Assembly: GCA_019310385.1 (NCBI GenBank)
Contig: JAFDEK010000038.1
Location: forward strand, 1-33,071
Source of the DNA: Deltaproteobacteria bacterium
Lineage (GTDB): Bacteria; Myxococcota_A; UBA9160; UBA4427
Length of the DNA stretch: 33,071 bases
Direction of reading: 5' to 3'
A program made the position numbers and the translations under genes. The notes below the pieces were generated by a model that saw only the letters and a program-made list of their open reading frames with translations, searched no databases and had not been told where the DNA came from. Numbering within the stretch: the stretch's first letter is position 1; every line of letters starts with the position of its first letter. Below, one piece after another: positions 20,533 through 28,013 of this stretch.

Positions 20533-21807
20533 ATGGAAGGCCCGTTACCGACGACATCCGAGGCCGAGGAAGGATCCTTCTCGCGCTCCGTGGCAGCCGC
20601 GGGCCAGCAGGCGCTGGATCGGATCTACTCCTTTCGCTTCATCTACGTCGCGATCCTCGTCTTCATCCTCCTCTACGTCTTCTCAGTCAGGGGCGTCGAG
20701 CACCTCCTCGATCAGCACTTTCGCAGGGTCGTCGTCGAGGCGATCGTCGTCACGGACCTCGAGACCTCAGTGGCCTCGCAGATCCAGGAACGCATCGACG
20801 AACGTGTGCGGGACTCCGTCTGGGTGCGCCTCGGGGGCATCCAGGTCACCACCATCGTGCTCGGCCAGGACGGCATGAGCTGGATCTACGTCGGCGGACG
20901 GGCGGTCCCGCCACCTCCCAGCCTCGACCTGACGGAGCTGGTGCGCGAGGCCGAGCGCCTGCTGCCCGCCACCTCCGACGTCGTCGTCGCGGTCCCCCAC
21001 AACGCCCTACTCGCCAACGCGATCCTCATCGCCTACGCGGGGCTCCTGCTCCAGATCCTCTGGCTCTACCAGCGTTCCATCGCCCGGCGCGAGAGCCGGC
21101 GCCTCGCGAGCGCCCTCGCCTCACGCAACGAGGCCGCAGAGCGAACTCGGAACATCGAGCACGAGCTCGAGGAGATCCGCAGCAACCTCCTCACCGTCGA
21201 GCCCACCGAGCGCGAGCACGCCGAGGAGATCGCCGGGCTCCAGCACGAACGCTACAAGCTGCAGAGACAGCTCTCGGCCCTGAGCGGCCGCGAGGAGGAG
21301 CTGCGGGGCAAAGCCGCCCAGGCGATCGAGCTCGACCAGGAACGGCAGGCCCTCGAGGATCTCCTCGACGAGGCCACCACCGAGCTTTCCTCCAAGGAGG
21401 AGGCGATTCGCAAGCTCGAGCAGAGCTTGAAGAAGGCCTCTCGCGAGCCCGCGGCCAAGACGGGCGGGCGCGTGCGCGAGGCCCAGCAACTCACTCGTCG
21501 CTTCGCGACCCTCTACAAGAACCTGGAGTTCGACGAGCGCTCCATCGACGACGTCGTCGCGCTGCGCGACGAGACGATGAAGCTCAAGTGCGAGGAGAAC
21601 ATGAAGCGCCTCGCCGACGACGCGGACAACGTCGCAGTGCGCCGCAAGGTGGGCGGCCTGCCACCGCACCTGACCATCTTCGAGCTCGGCTTCGCGGGCA
21701 AGGGCCGCATCTACTACACCAAGGGCAAGCAGCGCCGCTTCCGCGTCCTCTGCGTTGGCGCAAAGAACACCCAGAACGCCGCCATCGAGTACCTTCGTCG
21801 GTTGTAG
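20533..21807 (+). CDS. Membrane-anchored coiled-coil protein with RelE/ParE-like C-terminal segment
   Basis: 424 residues. A cytoplasmic N-terminus of 34 residues leads to membrane helix 1 (about 35-52, FRFIYVAILVFILLYVFSV). A predicted periplasmic domain of about 105 residues follows (ERIDERVRDSVWVRLGGIQV, IYVGGRAVPPPPS), then helix 2 (about 158-179). A long, highly charged coiled coil runs from about 184 to 305 (RNIEHELEEIRSNL, DQERQALEDLLDEATTEL). The last 110 residues end in FELGFAGKGRIYYTKGKQRR and FRVLCVGAKNTQNAAIEYLR, which resembles the end of RelE/ParE/HigB-type toxins (beta strands, then KxTQxxxI and a helix). No antitoxin gene is adjacent. The ATG has GGGGA 5 nt upstream; a TATATCCT lies 15 bp before it. 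Function unknown. Confidence 0.7.
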   Translation: MEGPLPTTSEAEEGSFSRSVAAAGQQALDRIYSFRFIYVAILVFILLYVFSVRGVEHLLDQHFRRVVVEAIVVTDLETSVASQIQERIDERVRDSVWVRLGGIQVTTIVLGQDGMSWIYVGGRAVPPPPSLDLTELVREAERLLPATSDVVVAVPHNALLANAILIAYAGLLLQILWLYQRSIARRESRRLASALASRNEAAERTRNIEHELEEIRSNLLTVEPTEREHAEEIAGLQHERYKLQRQLSALSGREEELRGKAAQAIELDQERQALEDLLDEATTELSSKEEAIRKLEQSLKKASREPAAKTGGRVREAQQLTRRFATLYKNLEFDERSIDDVVALRDETMKLKCEENMKRLADDADNVAVRRKVGGLPPHLTIFELGFAGKGRIYYTKGKQRRFRVLCVGAKNTQNAAIEYLRRL

Positions 21808-21841
21808 GGGTCGGTTACAGGGACGCGCAGTCTCGCTGGAA

Positions 21842-22222
21842 TCACGCGGCCTGCTTGTCGAGGGCCCGGCGCAGGCACGCCTTGAGCTGGAGGTTGTCCC
21901 AGGGCTTGGTGATCAGCGCCTCGATTCCCAAGGACTCCATCTCGTCCTTGGGGACGGCCTCGGTCCAGCCCGTGATGAGGATGCGCGCTGCCGCCGGCCG
22001 CAGCCGCTTGACCTCTGCGAGAAGCTCGACGCCGCTCATTCCCGGCATCTTCTGGTCCGACAGAACGAGATCTACCGGGTGCTCGGCCAGCAGATCGAGG
22101 GCACGCGCCGTGGTCTCGGCCGTGAGGATCTGGTAGCCCTCCCGGCGCAGGGTCCGGCGCAACGCGGTGAGGATCTGCGCCTCGTCGTCGACGATCAGCA
22201 GAGTCGAAGGTGACGCGCTCAA
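21842..22222 (-). CDS. Single-domain response regulator
   Basis: 126 residues, a receiver domain with no output. Acidic pair in LLIVDDEAQIL (Asp11-Asp12), phosphoacceptor in VDLVLSDQKMPGMSG (about Asp54), Thr in RILITGWTE and Lys in ITKPWDN. The KPWDN end is common in receivers of RpfG and related systems. The start is a TTG at 22222, one base after the kinase stop (TGA-G-TTG), with GGGAGGAG about 9 nt upstream. It is last in the minus-strand operon (Fis-type regulator, kinase, receiver) and is the likely phosphate acceptor of that kinase. Confidence 0.9.
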   Translation of the reverse strand: MSASPSTLLIVDDEAQILTALRRTLRREGYQILTAETTARALDLLAEHPVDLVLSDQKMPGMSGVELLAEVKRLRPAAARILITGWTEAVPKDEMESLGIEALITKPWDNLQLKACLRRALDKQAA

Positions 22223-22223
22223 C

Positions 22224-24338
22224 TCAGGGCTCCTCCCGCATGCCGCGGCCGCCGTGCTCGGGCAGCCAGACCTCGAAGGTGCTGCCGCACTTCGGCTCGC
22301 TCTCGACCTGGATCGTCCCGCCGTGGCGCTGGATGATCGAGTAGGAGGTGGAGAGCCCGAGCCCCGTCCCGGTGCCGACCTCCTTGGTGGTGAAGAAGGG
22401 ATCGAAGATCCGTCCCACGTCGCTCTGGGAGATCCCGACCCCGCTGTCCCGTATCGTCACGACCACACCGCCGTCGCGCCGGGTGGTGCAGATCTCGATC
22501 TCACCCCGCCCGCCCGTGCCTTCGAGCTGCTCCTCGATGGCGTGGTAGGCATTGACCAGGAGGTTCATGAACACCTGCTTCAGCTGCATGGGGAAGCAGC
22601 GCACCCGCGGCAGCTCCTCGTAGTTCTTGGTGAGCTCCACCGAGTGCTTCATCATGGTCCACACGATGCTCGCCGTGCTATCGACGCACTGGTTCACGTC
22701 GCCGAGCATGGGCTCGGCCGTATCCTGGTAGGAGAAGTCCCGCAGGTCCGAAACGATGTGACGAATGCGCTCGGAGCCCTCCTGGGACTCTCGCACGGCC
22801 TTGGTGAAGTCGCGCTGGACATAGGAAAGGTCGATCTCCTCTGATCGCCGGCGCAGCTCTGCCGAGGCCGCCTCCACCGCGTCGAGCCCCTGCCCGCTGG
22901 CAACAGCCTCCTGCAGGGCCTCGACCTGGCTCCAGACGTCGCGCAGGTCGTCGAGGTACTCCGCCATCTGGAAGAGATTGGCGTGGATGAAGCCCATGGG
23001 ATTGTTGATCTCGTGTGCGACGCCGGCGGCCAGCTGTCCGATCGAGGCCATCTTCTCGGTCTGGAGCACCTGGCGCTGGAGCTGCTTGATCTCGGTGAGA
23101 TCCTGGAAGATCGCGACGGCGCCCTGCTTGCTGCCGTCCGCATTCAGCAGCGGACTGCACGAGATCCCGATGGGACAGACTCGTCCGTCCTCTCGGGTGA
23201 TGAGAGTCTCGGCCCCCTTGAGGCTCACGCCTTCGGCGAGGGTCTGGGCGATCAGGCCCCGGCCGCTTCGGGTTGGATCGAACCAGTCGGAGATCAGGCG
23301 CCCCGACAGCTTGCTGTGATCGGCGCCCAGGATGGTCTCCGCCCGTGTATTGGCGAAGCTCACTCGTCCGTCGGCATCCACGACGAGCAGCGCGCTGTTC
23401 ATGTTCTGGATGATGTTCTCGTTGTAGCGTTCGAGCTCGCTCAGGCGCTCGGCCTGGAGCTCCCCCTCGGTGACGTCGGAGAGCACGAGCAGCGTGCAGC
23501 CTTCCTCGTCGAGTCGCTGGGCGCGCACGTCGAGGATTCTCCGCACGCCGTCGGCACCGGTGGCGCGTGCCATGCGAGGCGCGACGCTGCGCGGTTGCGC
23601 CGCGTCGGCGAGGAGCTCGGCCAGATCCGCGCTCTCGATCAGGTCGGCAGGAAGCACGCTCTCGTAGGAGCACCCCTCGACCTGCTCCGCTTCGATGCCG
23701 AAGAGCCGCGAGCACTCGGGGTTGATGGTGACCACCCTCGAGTCGACGTCCAGCACGACCAGGGCCGCGGGAATCTCGCTCACGATGGCGTCGTGCAGGC
23801 GCTCCAACCAGCGAATGCGCCGCGCCGCGGAGCGCCGTTCGACGGCCTCACGCCAGCGCTGGATCTGCTCGAGGGCCATCTCGGGCAGAACCTGCGCGTA
23901 GTCGGCCCCCACGCGCACGCAATCGGCGGCACCGCGGCGGAAGGCCTCCAGGGCGGTGTCGTTCCCCTCTTCGCGAATGACCACGATCGCCGGAGGACCA
24001 CCGGCGTGGAGCGCGTCGAGCAGCTCCAGTGCGACTCCCGTAAGGGGGGAGTCCAGCACCACCAGGTCCACGGCGCCGCATTCGGCTTGGACTTCGACCT
24101 GGGCTGCGGTCTGGGCTGCGGTCTGGGATGCGAAGTCGGCGAGGCAGCGTTCGCCGTCTTGGAAGAGCTCGACGTCCACCTCGTCCCCAAGACGCTCGAG
24201 GGCCTCGATGGTGTCGCGAGGGCTTCCCGCGCAGGCGTCCCCTGGGCGCTCGCCGCTCGAAGAATCGACGACGAGGGGCTCGTGCTTCCCGGTCAGCTGT
24301 ACAACAGCAATGCGGACGAGCGGCAAGGCCTGATCCAC
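22224..24338 (-). CDS. PAS-containing sensor histidine kinase with a degenerate N-terminal receiver-like domain
   Basis: 704 residues, no membrane helix, so cytoplasmic. Residues 1-160 look like a receiver that has lost its acidic pair (VRIAVVQLTGKHEPLVV) but keeps an Asp at the phosphate position (DLVVLDSPLTG, Asp96). It carries a TAAQ-type tandem insert near 73-80. Two PAS domains follow (about 185-290, SEIPAALVVLDVDSRVVTIN; about 305-415, NMNSALLVVDADGRVSFANT). The H-box is LAAGVAHEINNPMGFIHANL with His442, with a long helical insert (about 455-520). The ATPase has IRDSGVGISQ and VGTGTGLGLSTSYSI. The start is a GTG at 24338 with AGGAG about 10 nt upstream. It follows the Fis-type regulator (59-nt gap) and precedes the single receiver. 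Confidence 0.88.
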   Translation of the reverse strand: MDQALPLVRIAVVQLTGKHEPLVVDSSSGERPGDACAGSPRDTIEALERLGDEVDVELFQDGERCLADFASQTAAQTAAQVEVQAECGAVDLVVLDSPLTGVALELLDALHAGGPPAIVVIREEGNDTALEAFRRGAADCVRVGADYAQVLPEMALEQIQRWREAVERRSAARRIRWLERLHDAIVSEIPAALVVLDVDSRVVTINPECSRLFGIEAEQVEGCSYESVLPADLIESADLAELLADAAQPRSVAPRMARATGADGVRRILDVRAQRLDEEGCTLLVLSDVTEGELQAERLSELERYNENIIQNMNSALLVVDADGRVSFANTRAETILGADHSKLSGRLISDWFDPTRSGRGLIAQTLAEGVSLKGAETLITREDGRVCPIGISCSPLLNADGSKQGAVAIFQDLTEIKQLQRQVLQTEKMASIGQLAAGVAHEINNPMGFIHANLFQMAEYLDDLRDVWSQVEALQEAVASGQGLDAVEAASAELRRRSEEIDLSYVQRDFTKAVRESQEGSERIRHIVSDLRDFSYQDTAEPMLGDVNQCVDSTASIVWTMMKHSVELTKNYEELPRVRCFPMQLKQVFMNLLVNAYHAIEEQLEGTGGRGEIEICTTRRDGGVVVTIRDSGVGISQSDVGRIFDPFFTTKEVGTGTGLGLSTSYSIIQRHGGTIQVESEPKCGSTFEVWLPEHGGRGMREEP
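24087..24134. repeat. 12-bp in-frame tandem repeat in the kinase receiver-like domain
   Basis: Four units from 24087; the two central ones are identical (CTGGGCTGCGGT) and the flanking ones diverged. They encode, on the minus strand, TAAQ twice plus related tetrapeptides, in the loop just before the receiver-like strand that carries Asp96. Confidence 0.75.
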
Positions 24339-24397
24339 TCGGCGTGCTCCTGTGCGTGCGCTACAGGGTCCATGACTGTAAAGGGGGGCCGCAGATC

Positions 24398-25168
24398 CTA
24401 CCTGATCGGAGGATACGAACCAACCCCGGCGCCGCCGAGCCGTTCCGGCTCTGCCTCACCACGGCCGTCCCCGATCCCGTGCTTCGCGAGCTTTCGATAG
24501 AAGGTGCTGCGACCGATGCCCAGCCGCCGCGCGGCCGCACCGGCGTCCCCTGCGCTCTCCCACAGGGCCCGCTCGAGGGCGACTTTTTCGTACGCTTCCA
24601 GTGAGAGCGGAAGCTCTGCCGAAGCGTCGGCCGCTTCCCTCGTCGCCGGATTCGCCGCCGGATTCGTCGCCGGATTCGCCGTCGACCTCGCCGGGGACGC
24701 GGCTTCCGCATCCCCGAATTGCCCCATCCCACGGGCGGCCTCCCGGCTGCGCTCGACCGCCCGGCGCACCGTGTCGCGCACGCGCCGGAGGTTCTCGAAG
24801 GGCTTGCTCAGATAGTCGAAGGCGCCCCGCCGCATGCACTCCACCGCACTGTCGATGCTGGCGTTGCCCGTCATCACGATGACTTGCACCTCGGGCCGCT
24901 CGCGCTTCACGCGCTCCAGAAGCTCCAGGCCGCTCGCCTCCCCCATCGCGAGATCGACGAGCACCACGTCCAGCCCGGGGTCCTCGAGAGCGCCGCTCGC
25001 TTCGTCGGGACTCGAGGCGAGCACCACCACGTGGCGATCCCCGTCGAGGATGCGCCGGAGCGCCAGCAGCACCGGCGCCTCGTCATCGACGACGAGAACG
25101 AGCCCGGGGTCCTCGCTCGGCGGAGGAGCTCGGAGAATCCATTCGTCCAGCGGACCCGAGGGAACCAT
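24398..25168 (-). CDS. Response regulator with C-terminal Fis-type helix-turn-helix (no AAA+ domain)
   Basis: 256 residues from the ATG at 25168 (M-VPSGPLDEWILR); a GTG at 25234 is an alternative in frame. Receiver at about 20-140: LVLVVDDEAPVLLALRRIL, phosphoacceptor in VVLVDLAMGEASG, VIVMTGNASI and YLSKPFENL. A linker of about 60 residues, rich in Ala, Asn and Pro and holding a tetrapeptide repeat, leads to a Fis/HTH_8 domain at about 195-245 (ERALWESAGDAGAAARRLGI, GRSTFYRKLAKHGI). This layout, without AAA+, is that of RegA/ActR-type regulators, which act with the main sigma factor. The ATG lacks a Shine-Dalgarno sequence but has GATAAT 6 nt upstream, so it may be leaderless. Divergent from the NtrC-type gene and first in the operon with the PAS kinase. 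Confidence 0.87.
   Translation of the reverse strand: MVPSGPLDEWILRAPPPSEDPGLVLVVDDEAPVLLALRRILDGDRHVVVLASSPDEASGALEDPGLDVVLVDLAMGEASGLELLERVKRERPEVQVIVMTGNASIDSAVECMRRGAFDYLSKPFENLRRVRDTVRRAVERSREAARGMGQFGDAEAASPARSTANPATNPAANPATREAADASAELPLSLEAYEKVALERALWESAGDAGAAARRLGIGRSTFYRKLAKHGIGDGRGEAEPERLGGAGVGSYPPIR
24642..24689. repeat. 12-bp in-frame tandem repeat in the linker of the Fis-type regulator
   Basis: Four units (24642, 24654, 24666, 24678) of GYCGCCGGATTC, the last diverged. They encode NPAT/NPAA tetrapeptides in the linker between the receiver and DNA-binding domains, a position that tolerates length change. Confidence 0.8.
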
Positions 25169-25174
25169 GAGAGG

Positions 25175-25180
25175 ATTATC
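25175..25180 (-). promoter_or_regulatory. Possible -10 element (GATAAT) 6 nt before the Fis-type regulator
   Basis: On the minus strand GATAAT-CCTCTC-ATG. It would allow a leaderless transcript from the ATG at 25168. No clear -35 is visible. Support is weaker than at anmK and the 20402 start. Confidence 0.3.
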
Positions 25181-25260
25181 GGTATCAGAATCGAGTCTCT
25201 TGAGCGCTGGAGGCAGCGAAGACGCGACCCACACGAGTTCGCTCGCTCTGCTCCGGGTTG

Positions 25261-26769
25261 ATGCCCGCGGGACAGCCCTCTACACTTCGGCCGCCACCCC
25301 CCTCCGCGCACCGCACCGAGGCCATACCAAGCCATACCAAGCCATACCAAGAAAGCCGAGCCGGAGATCAAGTTCTGCGCAGAACCCACGTACTGGTCGT
25401 CGACGACGAAGAGCTCTATCGGCGCGCCCTCGAGCGGATCCTCGTGCGAGTGGGCCACAACGTGCTCATGGCGCGAGACGCGGGCGAGGCGATGGGAATC
25501 GTCTCGTCTCAGCCTGTCGATCTCGTGCTCTGCGACGTCAAGATGCCGGGCATCAACGGCCTCGAGCTCGTGCGCCAGATCCACGAGGTCGAGCCCGACC
25601 TGCCCTGCATCGTGATCACCGGCTACAGCAGCGCCGAGAACTCCGTCGAGGCCCTGCGGGCCGGCGCCTTCTGGTACCTCGAGAAGCCCTTCGAGCAAGA
25701 GCGCCTCGACGTCGTGCGCCGCCTGGTCGAGCAGGCCATCGAGCACGGTCGCCTCAAGGCCGAGAACCGCGCCCTCCACAGCCAGCTCCGCGCCCGCTAC
25801 AAGTTCGACAGCATCATCGGCAAGAGCGCGGCGCTCCAACGCGTGCTCTCGGTCGTCGAGAAGGTGGCGGACACGAACAGCACCGTGCTCATCACCGGCG
25901 AGAGCGGCACGGGCAAGGAGCTGATCGCGCGGGCGCTCCACTACAACAGCAGCCGCGCCGACCGCATGCTGGTCACGGTCAACTGCGGCGCCATCCCCGA
26001 AGAGCTGCTCGAATCCGAGCTCTTCGGGCACGTCAAGGGCGCCTTCACGAACGCCGTCCACCACCGCGAGGGGCGCTTCGCCGTGGCGGACGGCGGAACG
26101 ATCTTCCTGGACGAGATCGGCGACATGAGCCCGAAGCTGCAAGTGAAGCTGCTCCGGGTGCTGCAGGACCGCACCTTCGAGCCCGTGGGCTCCTCGAAGA
26201 CCATCAGGGTGGACGTGCGGGTGATCGCGGCCACGAACCAGCACCTCGAGACCCTCATCGAGGAGAGGCGCTTCCGGGAGGACCTCTACTACCGCCTCAA
26301 CGTCCTCCCCATCGAAGCTCCGCCCCTGCGTCATCGCGCCGAGGACATTCCACTGCTCGTGAACCACTTCATCGACATCGCCAACCAGGACAAGGGCACG
26401 CGCATCGACTCGGTGTGCGAGGAGGCCATGAAGCTCCTGGCCGACTACCCCTGGCCGGGCAACGTCCGCGAGCTCGAAAACCTGGTCGAGCGCGTGGTCA
26501 TCCTGCGACGGGAAGGCGAGATCGACCTCAGCGACCTGCCCGATCAGTTCCACCGCACGCCGGGCCCCGGACCGGCCGTCATGCGGGTCCCCCCCAGCGG
26601 GATCGACTTCAACGAGGTAGTGGGCGATCTCGAGTCCGACCTCATCCTCCAGGCCCTCGAGCTCACCCACTGGAACAAGAACCGGGCCGCCCAGCTCCTC
26701 GGGCTGAATCGCACCACGCTGCTCGAGAAGATCAAGAAGAAGGGCATCGAGCCCGCTAGCGATTCCTGA
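25261..26769 (+). CDS. NtrC-family sigma-54-dependent response regulator
   Basis: About 502 residues from the ATG at 25261. Receiver (about 40-155): HVLVVDDEELYRRALERILV, phosphoacceptor in LVLCDVKMPGING, CIVITGYSS and YLEKPFEQE. AAA+ domain (about 180-410): Walker A GESGTGKELIARALH, the sigma-54 contact loop GAFTNA, Walker B GGTIFLDEIGDM, arginine-finger region RFREDLYYRLNVLPIEAPPL and PWPGNVRELENLVER. Fis-type DNA-binding end: THWNKNRAAQLLGLNRTTLL. All parts look functional; GAFTNA in place of GAFTGA occurs in active members. The N-terminus is uncertain: the receiver begins at about residue 40, and the preceding residues are proline-rich and run through a 10-bp repeat whose unit shifts frame. 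The likely target is the sigma factor gene immediately downstream. Confidence 0.92.
   Translation: MPAGQPSTLRPPPPSAHRTEAIPSHTKPYQESRAGDQVLRRTHVLVVDDEELYRRALERILVRVGHNVLMARDAGEAMGIVSSQPVDLVLCDVKMPGINGLELVRQIHEVEPDLPCIVITGYSSAENSVEALRAGAFWYLEKPFEQERLDVVRRLVEQAIEHGRLKAENRALHSQLRARYKFDSIIGKSAALQRVLSVVEKVADTNSTVLITGESGTGKELIARALHYNSSRADRMLVTVNCGAIPEELLESELFGHVKGAFTNAVHHREGRFAVADGGTIFLDEIGDMSPKLQVKLLRVLQDRTFEPVGSSKTIRVDVRVIAATNQHLETLIEERRFREDLYYRLNVLPIEAPPLRHRAEDIPLLVNHFIDIANQDKGTRIDSVCEEAMKLLADYPWPGNVRELENLVERVVILRREGEIDLSDLPDQFHRTPGPGPAVMRVPPSGIDFNEVVGDLESDLILQALELTHWNKNRAAQLLGLNRTTLLEKIKKKGIEPASDS
25321..25350. repeat. 10-bp perfect tandem repeat, three copies, at the 5' end of the NtrC-type gene
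   Basis: GCCATACCAA three times without a mismatch. The unit is not a multiple of three, so if translated each copy is read in a different frame. This suggests that it lies in untranslated leader or in a recently created N-terminal extension. Confidence 0.9.
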
Positions 26770-27047
26770 GCACCTCCCCACCCGCCCCACCCGCTCCACC
26801 CTCCCCACCCGCGGTGTCGGACTGACGACAGATTCGTAACTGCCGGGTCGGAATCGTGACGCTCTTGCCTCCGCGTTCCTGCCCTGCCGCCCGATGTTGC
26901 AGCGTCGCCGCGCAGACCGATTCATAGCGGTCCTTTTTCGACGTTCGCGGAAAAGCGCCACCGAATCGTGGACTTGTGCGCCTTCGAGCGCGATCCCTGC
27001 GGCCTGCTGTAGCTCGCGCCGCCTATTTCCCGATTCCACTCCCGCCG
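26770..27047. promoter_or_regulatory. Intergenic region with a candidate enhancer dyad for the activator
   Basis: The first 45 bp are a run of CCCCACCCG-type repeats without a clear terminator. At 26933-26955 lies an imperfect dyad (arms CTTTTTCG and CGGAAAAG), about 120-140 bp upstream of the predicted sigma-54 start site, the usual distance for an NtrC-type binding site. A second A/T-containing stretch (GATTCGTAACTG, about 26830) may also matter. Binding is inferred only from position and symmetry. Confidence 0.35.
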
Positions 27048-27065
27048 TTGGCATGCGCCGTGCTT
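27048..27065 (+). promoter_or_regulatory. Sigma-54 (RpoN) promoter upstream of the sigma factor gene
   Basis: TTGGCATG-N4-GTGCTT: GG at 27050-27051 and GC at 27062-27063 with the exact 10-bp gap required by sigma-54 (consensus TGGCACG-N4-TTGC). The first block has one mismatch and the second one. Transcription would begin near 27075, giving an 81-nt leader to the ATG at 27156. Confidence 0.75.
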
Positions 27066-27155
27066 TTACAGGCAGCCATGATGAACGCGGACGGCAGAGA
27101 CCCGGTCGCGCAAACCCAACGCCCAAGAGCCAGAAAGCAGAAGGAAGCCGTTTCA

Positions 27156-27920
27156 ATGGAAGGTCTGCTCCGCGACGCCAAAGAAAAGTACAACGAGATT
27201 CCGCCGAGCTTGAAGGAACAGATCGTACTCGAGCACACTCCGCTGATTCGCTACATCGTGAATCGGATCGCGGTGCGGCTCCCCTCCCACATCGATCTCG
27301 ACGACCTGCACAACACCGGCGTCATCGGGCTCATGGATGCGATCGAGAAGTACGACCCGGACAAGAACTGCAAGTTCAAGACCTACGCCGAGTTCCGGAT
27401 CAAGGGTGCCATCCTCGACCAGCTCCGCTCCCTGGACTGGGTTCCGCGCAGCGTGCGCCAGAAGAGCCGCAAGCTCGAGCGGGCCTACGGCGAGGTCGAG
27501 CAGCGCCTCGGTCGCTCGGCCACCGAGGACGAGGTCGCCGACTCCCTGGGCCTGCAGATCGACAAGTTCCACGACCTGCTGAACCAGGTGCGCGGGATCT
27601 CCCTGGTGAATCTCGAGGAGATCCGCGGCAACAACGCCGACGGCGATCGCTCGGGCACCTTCGCGGACATCATCGAGGACGTGCACTCCGAGAACCCCTT
27701 CGCCTCGCTGAAGCTCCTCGAGACCAAGCACGTCATCTCCGACACCATCGCGAGCCTGCCCGAGAAGGAGCGGCTCGTGATCTCCCTCTACTACTACGAA
27801 GATCTCAACATGAAGGAGATCGGGAACATCCTCGGCATTACCGAGTCGCGGGTCTGCCAGATCCACACGAAGTCGGTGATGCGCCTGCGCTCGAAGCTGA
27901 AGGGGATGGTCGACCGCTGA
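27156..27920 (+). CDS. RNA polymerase sigma factor, FliA/WhiG (sigma-28) family
   Basis: 254 residues. Region 2 (TPLIRYIVNRIAVRLPSHID, DLHNTGVIGLMDAIEKYDP, FKTYAEFRIKGAILDQLR) starts near residue 25. Region 3 is WVPRSVRQKSRKLERAYGEV and RSATEDEVADSLGL. Region 4 is SLPEKERLVISLYYYEDLNM and NILGITESRVCQIHTKSVMR. This is the standard FliA/WhiG layout and length. I chose the ATG at 27156, which has AAGGAAG about 9 nt upstream. The in-frame ATG at 27078 would lie only 3 nt from the predicted sigma-54 start site and has no ribosome-binding site. FliA members direct flagellar and chemotaxis genes, but no flagellar gene is in the window, so the regulon is open. The NtrC-type gene is directly upstream. 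Confidence 0.92.
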   Translation: MEGLLRDAKEKYNEIPPSLKEQIVLEHTPLIRYIVNRIAVRLPSHIDLDDLHNTGVIGLMDAIEKYDPDKNCKFKTYAEFRIKGAILDQLRSLDWVPRSVRQKSRKLERAYGEVEQRLGRSATEDEVADSLGLQIDKFHDLLNQVRGISLVNLEEIRGNNADGDRSGTFADIIEDVHSENPFASLKLLETKHVISDTIASLPEKERLVISLYYYEDLNMKEIGNILGITESRVCQIHTKSVMRLRSKLKGMVDR

Positions 27921-27931
27921 GCGGCGATGAC

Positions 27932-27961
27932 CCGGGGCGGAGGGATCCGGGGCGGAGGCTG
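27932..27961. repeat. 15-bp tandem duplication just after the sigma factor gene
   Basis: CCGGGGCGGAGG plus three bases, twice (27932-27946, 27947-27961), beginning 12 bp after the stop codon in the convergent gap to the phosphatase gene. No intrinsic terminator is apparent in the gap. Confidence 0.7.
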
Positions 27962-28013
27962 GGCTGAGCCGAGCTGAAGCCGGCGAGATTCGAGAGCGGG
28001 TGGGTCCGGCCAG

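Noticed and set aside
27078..27155. Upstream ATG (27078) as start of the sigma factor
   Set aside because: It has no ribosome-binding site and would lie 3 nt from the predicted sigma-54 transcription start; the ATG at 27156 has AAGGAAG and gives the usual FliA length.
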